The notes under the pieces: model-generated
The model's input: the letters and a program-made list of their open reading frames with translations, nothing else
Told to the model about the DNA's origin: nothing
Database searches by the model: none
Program-made: the position numbers and the translations under genes
In this document: piece by piece, positions 10,367 through 22,217 of the stretch
Position numbering within the stretch: the stretch's first letter is position 1
Layout of the letters: each line of letters starts with the position of its first letter
Assembly: GCA_016987375.1 (NCBI GenBank)
Contig: PJRA01000263.1
Location: forward strand, 1,757,134 to 1,821,133
DNA length: 64,000 nt
Reading direction: 5' to 3'
From: Brachionus koreanus
Taxonomy: Eukaryota > Rotifera > Eurotatoria > Ploima > Brachionidae

Positions 10367-12479
10367 AAAAAAATGCATCTGTAAATGTTTATTTATTTAT
10401 TTTTTTCTAAAATTTTTTTAATAAATTTAAAAAATACTACACTGTTTTAATCATCATTTAAGTAAACAAAGAATTTTGCACAAAAAACTATCTCAAAATT
10501 ATTATCTTAAGTCATTCTTTTCCATTTCAAATTCATATAGACAATTGAAAAAATCAAGACTTTTTTCCAAAACTGTATGCTTTATTTTTTCTCAAATTAA
10601 GATTTATTTTTAAAGGCGGATGCACCATAAAGTCGAATCGATGTTAAATTTGATTTTTCAGGAAAAAAAATATTTTTAGGTGTATTTTTTTAAAAAATTA
10701 TTATCTAAAAATTAAAAAAAATTATTTTTCTCGAGAAATTATTATTATATTTTATTGAAAACAAAGGAAAACGAAGGAAAACAGAAGAAGGAAACAAAGT
10801 TTTTCTTTTTAGCCTAACGATTATTAAATTTTTGATTTTATCTAATTCTTGGACAAAGTTATTGAAAAAATTAGATTTTTGAGAGTTGCTTGCGTTTCGG
10901 TTCAATGATTGAGTCCGAGACCCTATCAAGCCTATATGTTCATGGTATCAAAATCTAGAGAAATGAATTTAGAAAATTCCTATCGGATTAGAATTTTTAA
11001 TTAGTTTTTTTTGGAAATAAAGTTAAATGAATAAAATAATTAAGCCGAAACGCAAGCAACTCTCAAAAATCTAATTTTTTCAATAACTTTGTACAACATT
11101 TGTTTTTTTGTGCTATTTTTAATATAATCAAATATCTATATTTTTTCACCAGAATATATTTTTATTTCTATAACCAGATTACTTAAAACTTTAAAAAAAT
11201 ACACATATATTTTTTTTAGGCTACTAAAAAAATTATTTAATTTTCGTATTCTTCAAGAAATTTGTAAAAGAAAACTTTTTTCCAGGAAAAAAAATATCCA
11301 TATCTCTCTTATTGAATTAAAATGTATGAAAATGAATATAAAAAAAACAACAAAATTTTTTTCTCAGAAAATTTAAAAGCATTCAGAATCAGTTTGAATA
11401 ATATTTTTAGGCAAAATTTTGAATTTTTTTTGGAATTTAAGTAAAATTGGATTAAGTGCTGGATTAAGAAATTTTATAATAATTGCCAAAAAAAAACAAA
11501 TTTTTTAGTTCTTAATTTATGTAAGCAAAGATCAGCATTTAATTTTCGATCTGCTTTTCGTCTATTTATAAAATGTTTTGTTGTAATTAAACGAATGAAT
11601 TTTGAATAAGCTCGAAATATAATGTCGACATATTTTCTTATAAATAAATAACAACACGAGTAATAACAATAATCGAGGCAAAAGCATTCACAGTCATTAG
11701 ATAAAGATTGTCATTAGTTATAGAATAATTTTATCATTTTCATCTAATTCGATTCCTGATTCAATAATTAAATTCTTGAATTGAAATTTAATTTCAGTTT
11801 TTTTCAATCATTTAAGTTATTTTATGTGATTTTCTATTTTTGATTTTAGTTAATTGTGTTTTTTTTCTCCATCATATATTTAATGTTTTTATTTATCTTA
11901 CCTCTTATTTGTCTTCATTATCTCAAAGTCAAACCTTTTGTCTTTTATTTGATCATGGATTTTTGTGCATTGCGCTACCATAGAAGAATATTTGGTAGAT
12001 ATCTTGGCAGAATAGCTGACAGTAGCTTATATTATTAATTTTATAAAAACTATTTAAGAAGCATATTTTCATACTAGTCAAATCACATTAAGCCATTACC
12101 TATAACATTGTAAACTTCCGAATGACTAGCACAACAAATGATCCTAGTCCGATACCAACTCACTGATTTGCTCGGACCAACACCTTAATTGGGATAGTGA
12201 ATTTTGGAAAAAAATATGCTTTTGTAATTAAATAAACTAAAAATCCTTTTTTGAAATTAATTTTAGATGATAATTTTTATGTCATCAACTAAAATTTGCT
12301 TCATTTAAAGTTTTCCTATGTATTTATAAAATTATCTAGTTGTAAATGTTTCTTAAAATATTTTCCAGCTTATATTCAGTTTTAATATTTTATTAAAAAA
12401 AATTTTTAAAATTTATTGGAAAGTTTTATAAAAATTTGCAATAAAAATATAATCGTATAAAAATTAATTTAGAAATAAA
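10367..12479. other. Intergenic region with a perfect inverted repeat
   Basis: No convincing gene. Small open frames at 10705-10929 (-) and 11856-12038 (+) look like chance. It contains the inverted repeat listed separately and a moderately GC-richer patch near 12085-12195 of unknown nature. Confidence 0.5.
10853..11092. repeat. Perfect 48-bp inverted repeat, 144-bp spacer
   Basis: The left arm (10853-10900) and right arm (11045-11092) are exact reverse complements over 48 bp. The inner end reads CGAAACGCAAGCAACTCTC on the right arm. A transcript would form a strong hairpin. No terminal duplication is evident, so it could be a foldback element or a hairpin RNA source. Confidence 0.9.
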
Positions 12480-14501
12480 TTAGTAAAAATTTAATTTTTG
12501 TATAGAGACAATTTCTTCCAGTTTTTTCCATTTTGAAAACGATTTCATAATATTTACGGGAAAATTGAATTTTACAGATTTAATGTCTATCATGTACAAA
12601 GGTAATGATTTTTTTCTAATATCGACAGTTCGTCCCAGATCTCTCTGACACGACTTTGTAGCACAATAAATTATTTTCTTTTCACTGTCAACTTTTGACA
12701 ATTTCATAATAAAATTTTCACATATGCAGTAAAAGCTAGGTTCTCTATATCTAAGATTCCTGCCATTAAACAAAAAGAGACCACAATCTCTACAATTAAC
12801 GTCCACTTTACTTGAACAAATTTTTAAATTTAATTTATCAGAATAACTAACACTCAATTTTCTATTTACTAATTGTAAAATTTCCATTCGTTTAGATTCG
12901 AATGCTTCTTTAAATTCCTCTTCTTTCATTCTATGCAGCAATTCAATTGCCTCATTCATTCTTTTTTCTTTCATTCTATTTTCTATTTCTCTCATCAGAT
13001 TGAGCGATTCTTTGGCCGTGATCAAGAGACACTGGCCATTTAATGCCCGGGACCTTCCTCGACTTTGAACAGTTCCAATTTCATTTGATACAAATTCATA
13101 TCTTATGACATAATTACACTTAGGTACATCTAAACCTTCTTGTGCAATGTCTGTAGAAACCAATACATTGAATTTGCCTCTTAGAAATTCATCTAAAACA
13201 TCTTTTTGTTGATTTTCATTCATTGAAATTTCATCAACGTTTCCCAAACCAACTAGACTTTTGCAAGAAATTCCCTTCTGATTTAATGCCTTTACGTCAT
13301 TTAAAAATTGAGTCAAAGCTTTGGTGTGATTTCGAGTTCGCACTAATACAAGACCTCTCGAATTAGTTGAATGATATTTTAGGATATTGCTTATCAAAGA
13401 AATCAATTTAGGATTTACAAAATTTTTAAATTCAACTGATTTTAGAAAATCGTTGGTCACCGATTCACATGAAGCTTTAACGTTAGTTGGCTCATCAACT
13501 TTCGAATTTTTGATGAAGCAACTTAATTTTTCTATGCAGAACTCAACTGGAAAATCTTCGCATCGTTGATAAAAAAGGTTTAATTCTTTTAAATATTTGA
13601 TCACTATAATTAAATCATGGTTATTTTCAATTGAAGCTTTTTCTTCTGTGTCATGAATAAATTTGTCGAATTCAGGACGACCAAGCTTAATGATACTATC
13701 TTTGATTTTAACTAAACTTGCCAATTTAAAACAAACTGATTTAATATTTAATTTAAGCTCATTAATTTCTTCATTAGAATCAATTGGTATGATGATATCA
13801 TTTAAAGGTGTTGGAATATTTTTGTTCAAATCATCAATATCTTCCTGGTTTGTTAAGTTTGATATAAATTCAGAATCCAAATTGGCGCACAAATTAATCA
13901 AATGATTGCATGCTGAATTTGACTTACCGACACCAAGAGATGCTGTTAGACCTACAATCAACGGCTTTTTCTTTAATTCTTCAAAACTTTTATAATAAAT
14001 TTTCATTATCTCATTGTAGGGATGAGAGTCGTAAGTATGATGACACTCATCAAAAAACAAAATAGAAATTTGTTCCAGTGTGATCTTAGTTTCGTTTAAG
14101 AAATTGATCAATTTTTGGGGAGTAAGAAAAAAAATTTTTTTGTCAGAATCAAAATGTGATAAAATTTTGGCAGAATTAAAATTTTCAGTTATTTCGATTA
14201 CGTCTTCTTTTTTAAAAGATTTCTCAAAAACTAAGCACTGCTGATGAACTAAATTTCTTGTTGGGACAATAAAAATCACTTTAAAATTATTCAATTTATT
14301 TTCTTGTTGGTATTTTTCATACCAATAGCGAGTAATCAATGCTGATATTACAGTTTTTCCACTTCCTGTTCGAACACATATTATGTTATTTCTGTTCAAA
14401 CAGCTATTCAAGGCCAAAGATAGTTGAAATTTATAGGGCTTAAAACCAGTTGAAAATTGCGTTCCTAAAATATCTACCGCTTGTTGTTCAATTTTTGACA
14501 T
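12480..14501 (-). CDS. RIG-I-like receptor helicase, LGP2-type architecture (no CARD), intronless
   Basis: A single 673-residue frame. Motif I is RTGSGKT (44-50), motif II DECH (151-154) and motif III GLTAS (184-188). An RLR-specific helical insertion follows. The second RecA domain ends with STDIAQEGLDVPKC and motif VI QSRGRSR. The C-terminus is a RIG-I regulatory domain with the zinc ligands in the right spacing: C570-x2-C573 and C613-x4-C618, followed by PLYMIDIKSVKF and a final KWKKLEE. No CARDs precede the helicase, so the layout and length match vertebrate LGP2 (about 678 residues). RLRs bind viral or self double-stranded RNA in the cytosol. Dicer is excluded by the RD domain and the absence of PAZ and RNase III. 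Unlike its neighbours, which except CFAP90 have introns, it has none; a retrocopy is possible. Confidence 0.88.
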   Translation of the reverse strand: MSKIEQQAVDILGTQFSTGFKPYKFQLSLALNSCLNRNNIICVRTGSGKTVISALITRYWYEKYQQENKLNNFKVIFIVPTRNLVHQQCLVFEKSFKKEDVIEITENFNSAKILSHFDSDKKIFFLTPQKLINFLNETKITLEQISILFFDECHHTYDSHPYNEIMKIYYKSFEELKKKPLIVGLTASLGVGKSNSACNHLINLCANLDSEFISNLTNQEDIDDLNKNIPTPLNDIIIPIDSNEEINELKLNIKSVCFKLASLVKIKDSIIKLGRPEFDKFIHDTEEKASIENNHDLIIVIKYLKELNLFYQRCEDFPVEFCIEKLSCFIKNSKVDEPTNVKASCESVTNDFLKSVEFKNFVNPKLISLISNILKYHSTNSRGLVLVRTRNHTKALTQFLNDVKALNQKGISCKSLVGLGNVDEISMNENQQKDVLDEFLRGKFNVLVSTDIAQEGLDVPKCNYVIRYEFVSNEIGTVQSRGRSRALNGQCLLITAKESLNLMREIENRMKEKRMNEAIELLHRMKEEEFKEAFESKRMEILQLVNRKLSVSYSDKLNLKICSSKVDVNCRDCGLFLFNGRNLRYREPSFYCICENFIMKLSKVDSEKKIIYCATKSCQRDLGRTVDIRKKSLPLYMIDIKSVKFNFPVNIMKSFSKWKKLEEIVSIQKLNFY

Positions 14502-16069
14502 ACTAAATTTTTTTTGAATTTATCTAAAAAAAATATTTCTAAATTGTTGAAAAAAATATTAAACGAGTAAATTATGTGTATAAAATATTTAAAAAAAAAC
14601 GTTACATTTTATCTTAAATTTATTTGAATAATCTATAATTATTTTTAATTTTAATCTAAATAATTTTTGGAAAATAATCCTAATAAATAAAAGATACTAA
14701 AAGTATGATGTTTTATCTCCATAACTTGAGATTCTTTTAATATTATTATTATTATTTTAATAATCTACAGTTAAAAAATTTGAAACAAAAATAAAATTTA
14801 TTTTTAAATGTTTTGCTTGTTTTCATCAGCTTTCAACTATAAATTAGTAATGAGAATTTTCTAATTCTCTTTATTATTCTAGAAAAGCATTTTTTTTAAT
14901 CACATTATGTTATGTATATTTTCATTTCTTTCAAAAATATTTTTAAATTTTTAGTCAAGAATTTTTGCCAAAGAGAAAAAAAAAACTTGCCAAATCTATT
15001 TATCTAATTTTTGAGTTGAAATTGGTAAAATACGTCTCTAATTTTTATTTTTTGTAGGAAGCAAGAAAAAAAAATTTTTGTATCCAAGGGTCAAAACCAA
15101 TATTTTCTAAATTGAAATTTCAAAAAGAACGAAAAAACAAAACTGTCAATATATATTTTTATTTTCATTTAACGAAATAAATAATTCATTATTTCAAAAT
15201 TATTACAAAAATTAAAAAGAAAAGCTTTAGATTAATTATCTAAGAGGCTCAATAGCTTATAAATGGTAATCGATTCCATACTGACTAAGCTTAGGTTTGA
15301 TATATCGAATATGATTAAAATTATCAAAATTAAAAAATACTATTTAAGGTACCATTGTCCTTTATAAAATAATTTTTAATAGAAAAATTGTTGGATAAAA
15401 TTTTTACAATAACAAAAAATATTTGTTTAGATTTTTAAAAAATAAAATGACACTACAATTGATCATTAATTTAAACTTGCCTTTTTATATTTAAATGATT
15501 AAAAGGACAAAAAAAGTTGACACACCAAATTTTAATTATTATTTTAACAATTAATTTTAGAAAGACTTTAAAATATTTTCTTTTTAATACAGAAAAATAA
15601 GTTGATAACTTTTGAGTCAATTATACTTTATTCGTAAAACATTTCAAATAAAATTGAAATAAATAATCGATGAAGTATAAAAATTGACCTAAAAAGGATA
15701 TTAATAATTTTTTCGATTTAAAATTTCCAGAATTTTCAATTGTACGAAAATAAAAGCATTCACTACATAGCCAAAAATTATAAATTATTTTGAAATTTTT
15801 TACATTTCAAATTTAATTTCTTTTTATGAAATAATTATTTAATTTAGACAAAAATTTAAATAATTTATCTATAATTTATCTATATATCTATATATCTATA
15901 CTTTTTTTATAGTAGTACTTACATATTTCTCACTTGATTTTATTTTTTTATAACCGTTCAATCAATAAATTTACATAATTTCGAATATTTAGAAGAAAAA
16001 AAATTTCCTAAATTTTAGCTTAATAAAAGATTATCGAACCAAATCTCATCGAGCTACCCAAGCACCAAC
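14502..16069. other. Intergenic region
   Basis: AT-rich with low-complexity runs such as (ATT)n at 14741-14757 and TCTATATA repeats near 15880-15900. I see no gene or definable element. It must contain the promoters of the helicase (-) and BAG6 (+). Confidence 0.4.
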
Positions 16070-19000
16070 ATGCTAGACATCAATGTCAAGACAATAGACG
16101 GCCAAAATCGGTCATACTCGGTGCCCGAGAATGTAATCACCTTATTTATTCTAAACTTTCAAATAAAATTAATCTAAATTTTTTCTTCAAGTACTCGGTT
16201 AAGCAGTTTAAAGAAAAAATTGCTTCATCATTGGTAAGTTAGAATAATAATTTAACTAATTGAAATAACTTCTTTTATTGAATTAAATTTCTAGAATATT
16301 CCTTTAGAACGTCAACGATTGATATTTCAAGGCAGAGAGCTCAAAGATACCAGCTTGCTAAACGAATTTGGTAAAAAAAATTTTAATTTTAATCTTATTT
16401 AGAACTTAAAATTTAACTTTTCAAAAACAAAACAAAAAAAAGATGTCGATGGCAAAACTCTACATTTGGTTCAAAGACTTCCACCAGCAACAAGTAGGCC
16501 ACGAGCGAATACCGAAGAACCAGCAGCCACGACCAATCAAGGTCAGCCAGATGTGCAGAACATAATTCAGCAATTAATAGGCGGATTAGGCGAGTTCGGT
16601 CAAAATGCGACATTTAACACGACCAGTTCGGGCGACTCAAATGGCATGGAAGTTCACATAGACCTCGGCAATGTGTCTCAAATAGTCAATGAGAACGATA
16701 TACGCTCGCGTATACGCAACATTCGCCGGTTTTTGTCCATGGCCGACGCTCGGCTAAATCGCTTGCGCGAAATTCAAAGCGGAGCTCCGCTGGATGACAC
16801 GCCGAACAGCACCATCATTGTCGGCTCCATTCAAACCACTACTGCTTTATCAGACGGCAACAACATTATTGGATTCGAAACAAATGCACAAAACTTGCGC
16901 GGACCAATCGATCCGCGAATTTTGTCCTTAGCCGGAGTTTTACCGCCCAGTGCTCAGGCTAACGAGCCGACACCGAATCAAACGGCCGAGCAACCAGTCG
17001 AACAACCATCCAGCAGCCAACCAGCCGCCGAGGCCGACTCTAACCAGCCGCCCGAAGCTCCGCAGAGCCAAACAAGCGAGAACAGCGCCAATCAAAGCAT
17101 TGGCGTCGAAGTATTGGCCGAAATGACCCAATCAGTAATGGACAGCTATTCAAGATTTATGCCATATTTACAACAGTATCATTCTATGCTTCTAAACGAC
17201 TCGAATGAAGCGCCCGAATCTCCAAATTCAAGCTCGAATGCAAACACATTCAATTTTAGCAATGCAACTAACAACAATCCGAATATAATTCTTTTAGGCG
17301 GCGATAATCGCCGTCAACGATTTTGTAATAACATAAACGACATGATGCATTTATTGGGACACTTGTTTCACAATTTGAGCGATTTGCATGTGAACATAAG
17401 AGATAGACCGCCACGACAAATGCATACAATGAGCTCGATGTCGCACGCGAGCTCGGCTATTATCGGCACGGCAGTGCCAGTTGAGGCTACTATACAAATA
17501 CCACTTCATGTCGGCACTGGTACGGCCGCATCGGGAACAAATGCCAATCAAATATTTGTTCATCGTCGGCCTAGATCGACTCAATCGACATCCGAAAATA
17601 TGCCTCGAGCCGCTCAACCGGGACCTCGACCAATGCCAAATCAGCGTCTACCCCGACCTCCTTTGCCTTTTACAAACTATTCAACAGCAAATTCATACGA
17701 TCAATATTTACCATGCAATTCGGTTCATTTTTATAATTCATTTCAACCTGGACAGCAGCGACGAAGACAAAATGATCAAACACAATCCTCTTCGCAACAG
17801 CCTAGTGCCGGTGTTCAGCAAGCTAATGACATATCGCGCCTATTGAACAATATTTTGTCTTCTACACTAAGAAATTCGGACAATAGGGATCAAATACGAG
17901 TTAATGTAGGAACATCGCCAGGTCAAATAAACGTCACTAATTTGTCCGAGAACACTACACCTACTACCCAAACGCCCACATCTACACCTTTAATTAACTC
18001 GCCGCGCGGCTCCTCAGCCAACATGGCTAATTTGGGCTCAATGCTATTCGGAGGTTCAAATCCGTTTAGTCAACTATTTTCAGCCCGGCCTAATCAACCA
18101 TCTAGTCAAGATCGAGTCACTGGAGCCATTTTGCGCGAAGCGCTCAATCTAATGGAATCGCCAAATCAAAACGAATCAAGGCTCAATCAACCATTGAGAG
18201 AATTTATGCGCATGTTCGGCTCAGATGATCAAGATGAAGAGTTTACTAATAGCTCAACTGGTCAGCCATCGATGCTTAATTCGTTTAATATATTTTTTCA
18301 ATCATTGACCATTAGAGACATGATTGACTTGGCCAGAGGCGGCAATCGACACAGAGTATTCGAACAGACCCGTCAACCGCTTAGACAATACATTCTAGAC
18401 ACTCTTGGCATTTCAAACGAGACTTGTTTAACTGAAGCTCATTCGGCCCAATTGGCTGATCGTTTTTATGCAGACATCATTGAGGACGAGAATGGTCTTA
18501 ATATTAACTTTGATCTATTTGAGCTAATTGATGATAAAATCGAATTAAAAAAGTCATTTGAAAATGTTTTCAAGTCTAATTTTAAGATTATATTTGATCA
18601 TGTATTTGACGAGTCGTATCCGAACAGTGGCACCAATTCGGATAGGACTTGGAGTTTGGTGCTTTTTGAACACTTTCAGACATTTTTAGGCCAAATAGTA
18701 AATTTGTTTCGAGCCTGTGTGCGAAATGCGGACACCAAGCTGCTTCAATTGGCTGTTGACAAGATTAGAGTTGGACTTAGTTCGGGAAATTCAGGATCAT
18801 TGAGCGCACTATTCGGTCCTTTCGAAGCATTCATTCGAAATCATGTACAAGAAATTTTGAACGGAGTGCCTACAAATCGAAATAGTGTGGAAAATTTTAT
18901 TGTCTATAAGCAGGTAAAAGATAACACACAATCAATGTTGAATGCAGAGGAAGAATTAAAGCAAATTGAGCCGATGATATCGGAGACTGCTTCGTCTACT

Positions 19001-19474
19001 CTATCCGGAGGCTCGATGGACATTGATGAGCATTTCACTCAGAAGGATGCGCGTAGAATTAGAGCCGAGTGGCTTCCAATAGTAGAGCATGATAGTCAGA
19101 AACAAGTGGAGAATAGAGAGCGCAGTTTTTCGGATGCCTATTGCTCTGGCATGCCAGCTAAAAAGCGCAGAATTTTGTCGTCCAAAAATGACCTGTTGAA
19201 AGAGAATCTATTTAGAAGGGTATTGGAGAGAACTTTGGAGAATATTCAGCTCAAGTCAGATGTAATAGAAGAAGAAATGATTGAACAAACACTCAAAAAA
19301 TCGCAGTTAATTGACTATTTTGATGAAGAGTTTGACTTGGCTATAACCGAAAAGTTGCGAAACGATGCTGATCTTATGGATATAGTTAAAGCAGAGGAGG
19401 CATCGGCAAATCAATCTGAAAGCTCGCTAATTTACAATAAAGGAAGATATTCTAATAGTAGAAAAAAACTATAA
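16070..19474 (+). CDS. BAG6: Large proline-rich protein BAG6 (Scythe/BAT3)
   Basis: Four exons: 16070-16132, 16192-16233, 16295-16370 and 16443-19474, giving 1070 residues, close to the roughly 1130 of human BAG6. Exons 1-4 build an N-terminal ubiquitin-like domain (MLDINVKTIDGQNRSYSV, then IPLERQRLIFQGRELKDTSL, then GKTLHLVQR). A long low-complexity region rich in P, Q, N and S follows, then a helical C-terminal part with the nuclear-signal-like run PAKKRR and a BAG-like end region. BAG6 is a cytosolic and nuclear holdase that hands tail-anchored proteins to TRC40/GET3 and defective nascent proteins to the proteasome. Exon 4 is over 3 kb with no intron, and its first part is much more GC-rich than the surroundings. 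AATAAA at 19526. Confidence 0.9.
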
Positions 19475-19815
19475 TTGAATTTTTTATTTAAAGAAACAAT
19501 TCTGTAAGTCTTTGTTTGAAAAGCGAATAAAAATTTTTTTTTGTACTTTTTTTCTTCTAAAATTTTATATATTTTAAAATAAAGCTTATTAATTGATTGA
19601 TTGTTAAAATGAATTGCAACATTGGTTTTTATTTGGCAAATTATTGTTAAAAACATTTTTTAAATATTTTCTGAGTAAAAAATTTAAACTTGGCTATAGT
19701 TCAACATGTATGCTACACATGAAAATATTTATATGCTTAATCTTAATACTGCAACTGATTTGAATCAAATCAAATTTTATACACTTTTTGGAAAATTTAG
19801 GCAAAGTAAAATTTT

Positions 19816-20010
19816 ATCAAATTTCATTTTTCAAAAATGATCAAAGCATTTTAAATGCGCAATTAAATTTCAATGCATTTTTAGAAATTAAAATCCTTTT
19901 TCAAAAGTCTTAAAATAAAGCTTTGAAATGTTATAAAAATTAAAAATTCTGCGATGAAATTTTATTGCGCATTTAAAATGTTTTGATCATTTTTGAAAAA
20001 TGAAATTTGT
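19816..20010. repeat. Foldback MITE, copy 1
   Basis: Arms of about 56 bp (19816-19872 and 19955-20010) are inverted copies with only a few mismatches, both carrying ATGATCAAAGCATTTTAAAT-like sequence. A second copy of the family lies at 31861-32045. Confidence 0.8.
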
Positions 20011-20306
20011 TATTTTCACTTAGTCATTTATCTTTTTTTTTATTTTGTATGCTTTTGTATGTTTTAATAAGAAGGACTATGATCCATTCTGAGCTGCTTG
20101 GGGTATTCCCTAAAATTATTTAAATAAATAAATAAAATCTTAATACTTATTCTTAATCTAATTACTTAATCTTATTTTTTTTAAATTGATTTTATGAATA
20201 TGAAATTAAAGGCAGTTCAGAACGGTCCTTTTTTCGGCAAGAAGGTATTGTGAAATTCAATTACAAATAAAACAAAAATTCTAACTTATTAAAATAATAA
20301 ACATTT

Positions 20307-20527
20307 AAAAAATACTGCAAAAAAAAGTTGAACATACTTTGATGTACATTTTTTATCAAAAGCATAATTTTTAACTTTTTTTTTTTAGGGAATCAAATCA
20401 ATCATCAATTAAATTAAATAATTTTATTGATGTTTTATTAATTGTCTTTTTCTCACATAACTAAAAATTTTTTGCCTAAAAAATTTGCAACAAAGTGTGT
20501 TGCACTTTTTTTGCTGTATTTTTTTAA
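20307..20527. repeat. Small element with imperfect terminal inverted repeats
   Basis: The left arm (20307-20350, around TTGAACATACTTTGATGTAC) and right arm (20481-20527, around CAACAAAGTGTGTTGCAC) pair imperfectly as inverted repeats. A sequence like the right arm recurs at 50247-50300 in a ferlin intron. Probably a MITE; superfamily unknown. Confidence 0.5.
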
Positions 20528-20867
20528 ATTATTTTTATTTTTGTAAATTCTAATTTATCAAACAAAGAATAATTTTTGTTTTGTTTTTATTTGAGTTTCA
20601 CAATGTCCTGTAAGAAAAAAATAAAAAAAATAAAAGCAGAATATCATTAAATAGGGTAAAATCGATTGTTTGCCTTCTCATAAGGGAAAACAATTTTTCC
20701 CTCATAAAGAAACTAATTTCCCAAGGCAATTAGTTTGTGGTCATATCTTGATTTCAAAAATTTAATAAATAGGCTCTGTTATCGATCTTTTCAATTTTTA
20801 ATGTCTTGTGGACTATGTTTATACTCGTTTATAATTTTCTTAGCAGAGCCCTTATTTACCCTAAAAA

Positions 20868-20966
20868 AAGTTTCAGTGGCTGACATTAACCGCCAACAAA
20901 AAATTAAAAGCTCTGCGGTCATCAAAACGGCCTAGAGGCCGTTGCTGACGGTACCCAACACTACTA
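20868..20966 (+). repeat. GACGGTACC-family MITE, copy 1
   Basis: Shares CTGCGGTCATCAAAACG with the copy at 41247-41356 and CTGACGGTACCCA with the copy at 23388-23572. The left boundary is unclear and may lie further upstream, near 20823. Confidence 0.6.
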
Positions 20967-22217
20967 AAAAAGGCCCATTTAATATATAAGTCTGATAATA
21001 AATTATTTTCAGTAATTTAATAAAAACTTGAAAAATAAAACTAAAAAATTATATAATAATTAAGTAATTATTTGAAATATATAATTTTTTTATTAAAATA
21101 TTTTAAATTTTTAAATTTTTCTTATCAAGTCAAAGTCATGACTTTAACGAGGGGTAACATTTACCAACTTAACTTGTTGAGATTTTTTTTTTTTGACTTT
21201 TGTACAAGTCTGATCCCGGGATACGTTTTGAATCCCAAGTTTTTGAAATTTATGAAGAAGCTTTAAAAAGTTTAATTGCACTTAAGTTGACCTTTATTAC
21301 AATTAGATATTTTTTCTATAGGTGCTTTTATTTAATTTTTTTATTTTAAAATTAATGTGGTTATTTTTAAACTTTTCAAACTCTAAACTTTAATTTGACA
21401 CTTCTAAGAATCTAAAGTAATTCAAATTGTCCTATTAAAGTTCTAGAGGTTGTTTCAATTTAGGCTAATTGGTAATTTAGAAAAAACAACAATTTTATGG
21501 CTTATTTTTGAAGAATAAGATGCTTTTTCAAAAGTTTATTTTTAGTTAGTTTATAGAAATTAAACTATCAAAAAAGTTTGAAAATTTATTTCATTAGATA
21601 TTTATTTCATTAGCATTGCTTTGTTTTATAAAGATGTTAAATTTTAATATTTTGGAAGTTAAACTGAAACTACAAAGTTGCAACAAACTCCCTAATAATT
21701 ATAAAGAATTTAATCAAATTAAAAAAAAATTCATCAAGTTTGGTGTAGTTTTATCAAAGTAGACTTGAAAATAAAGTATCTTTTTATGGTTTATGGCTTT
21801 CAGTAAAATCTTAAAAATTAAGATTAAGAAACAAAAAATATTAGATTGAAGAGTTTTTGCATAGACTGAATTTGTTTCGTCTGATACATTTTGCAGAACG
21901 ATTTTTAGACCTTTAGAAAAAAAAGTGGTTTTAGGTTTGATTTTTGTCTCAAAATTAAGAATACCGTTTTTAAGTAGAAGGATCCAATCTTTTTTAATTT
22001 TATCTGTTTTTTTTTTTTAAACTAGGATAATAGAGAGCTAAATCATTACCAACCTCCCTCCAATTAATTTTAAATTAAAATTTTCGGTAACTAAGTGCAT
22101 ATGTTTTTGATTACAACTTTTAATTAAATTTCAATGATTTACATAACATAATTAAATTCAAGTGGAAAATCGAAACACATAAACATCATTTTTTACATTT
22201 TTAAGGGCCTATAAACA

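Larger units (their letters stand above)
19475..22217. other. Intergenic region with several small elements
   Basis: Contains the foldback MITE at 19816-20010, an inverted-repeat element at 20307-20527 and a GACGGTACC-family MITE at 20868-20966. Otherwise AT-rich. Open frames at 20735-20935 and 21072-21266 are not convincing. Confidence 0.5.

Noticed and set aside
10705..10929. 74-codon - strand frame
   Set aside because: It overlaps one arm of the perfect inverted repeat and has no recognisable similarity.
12480..14501. Dicer or DRH-type Dicer helicase
   Set aside because: It has the RIG-I regulatory domain with C-x2-C and C-x4-C and no PAZ, RNase III or dsRNA-binding domain.
20735..20935. 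66-codon + strand frame
   Set aside because: Runs into the MITE at 20868-20966 and has no similarity I can recognise.
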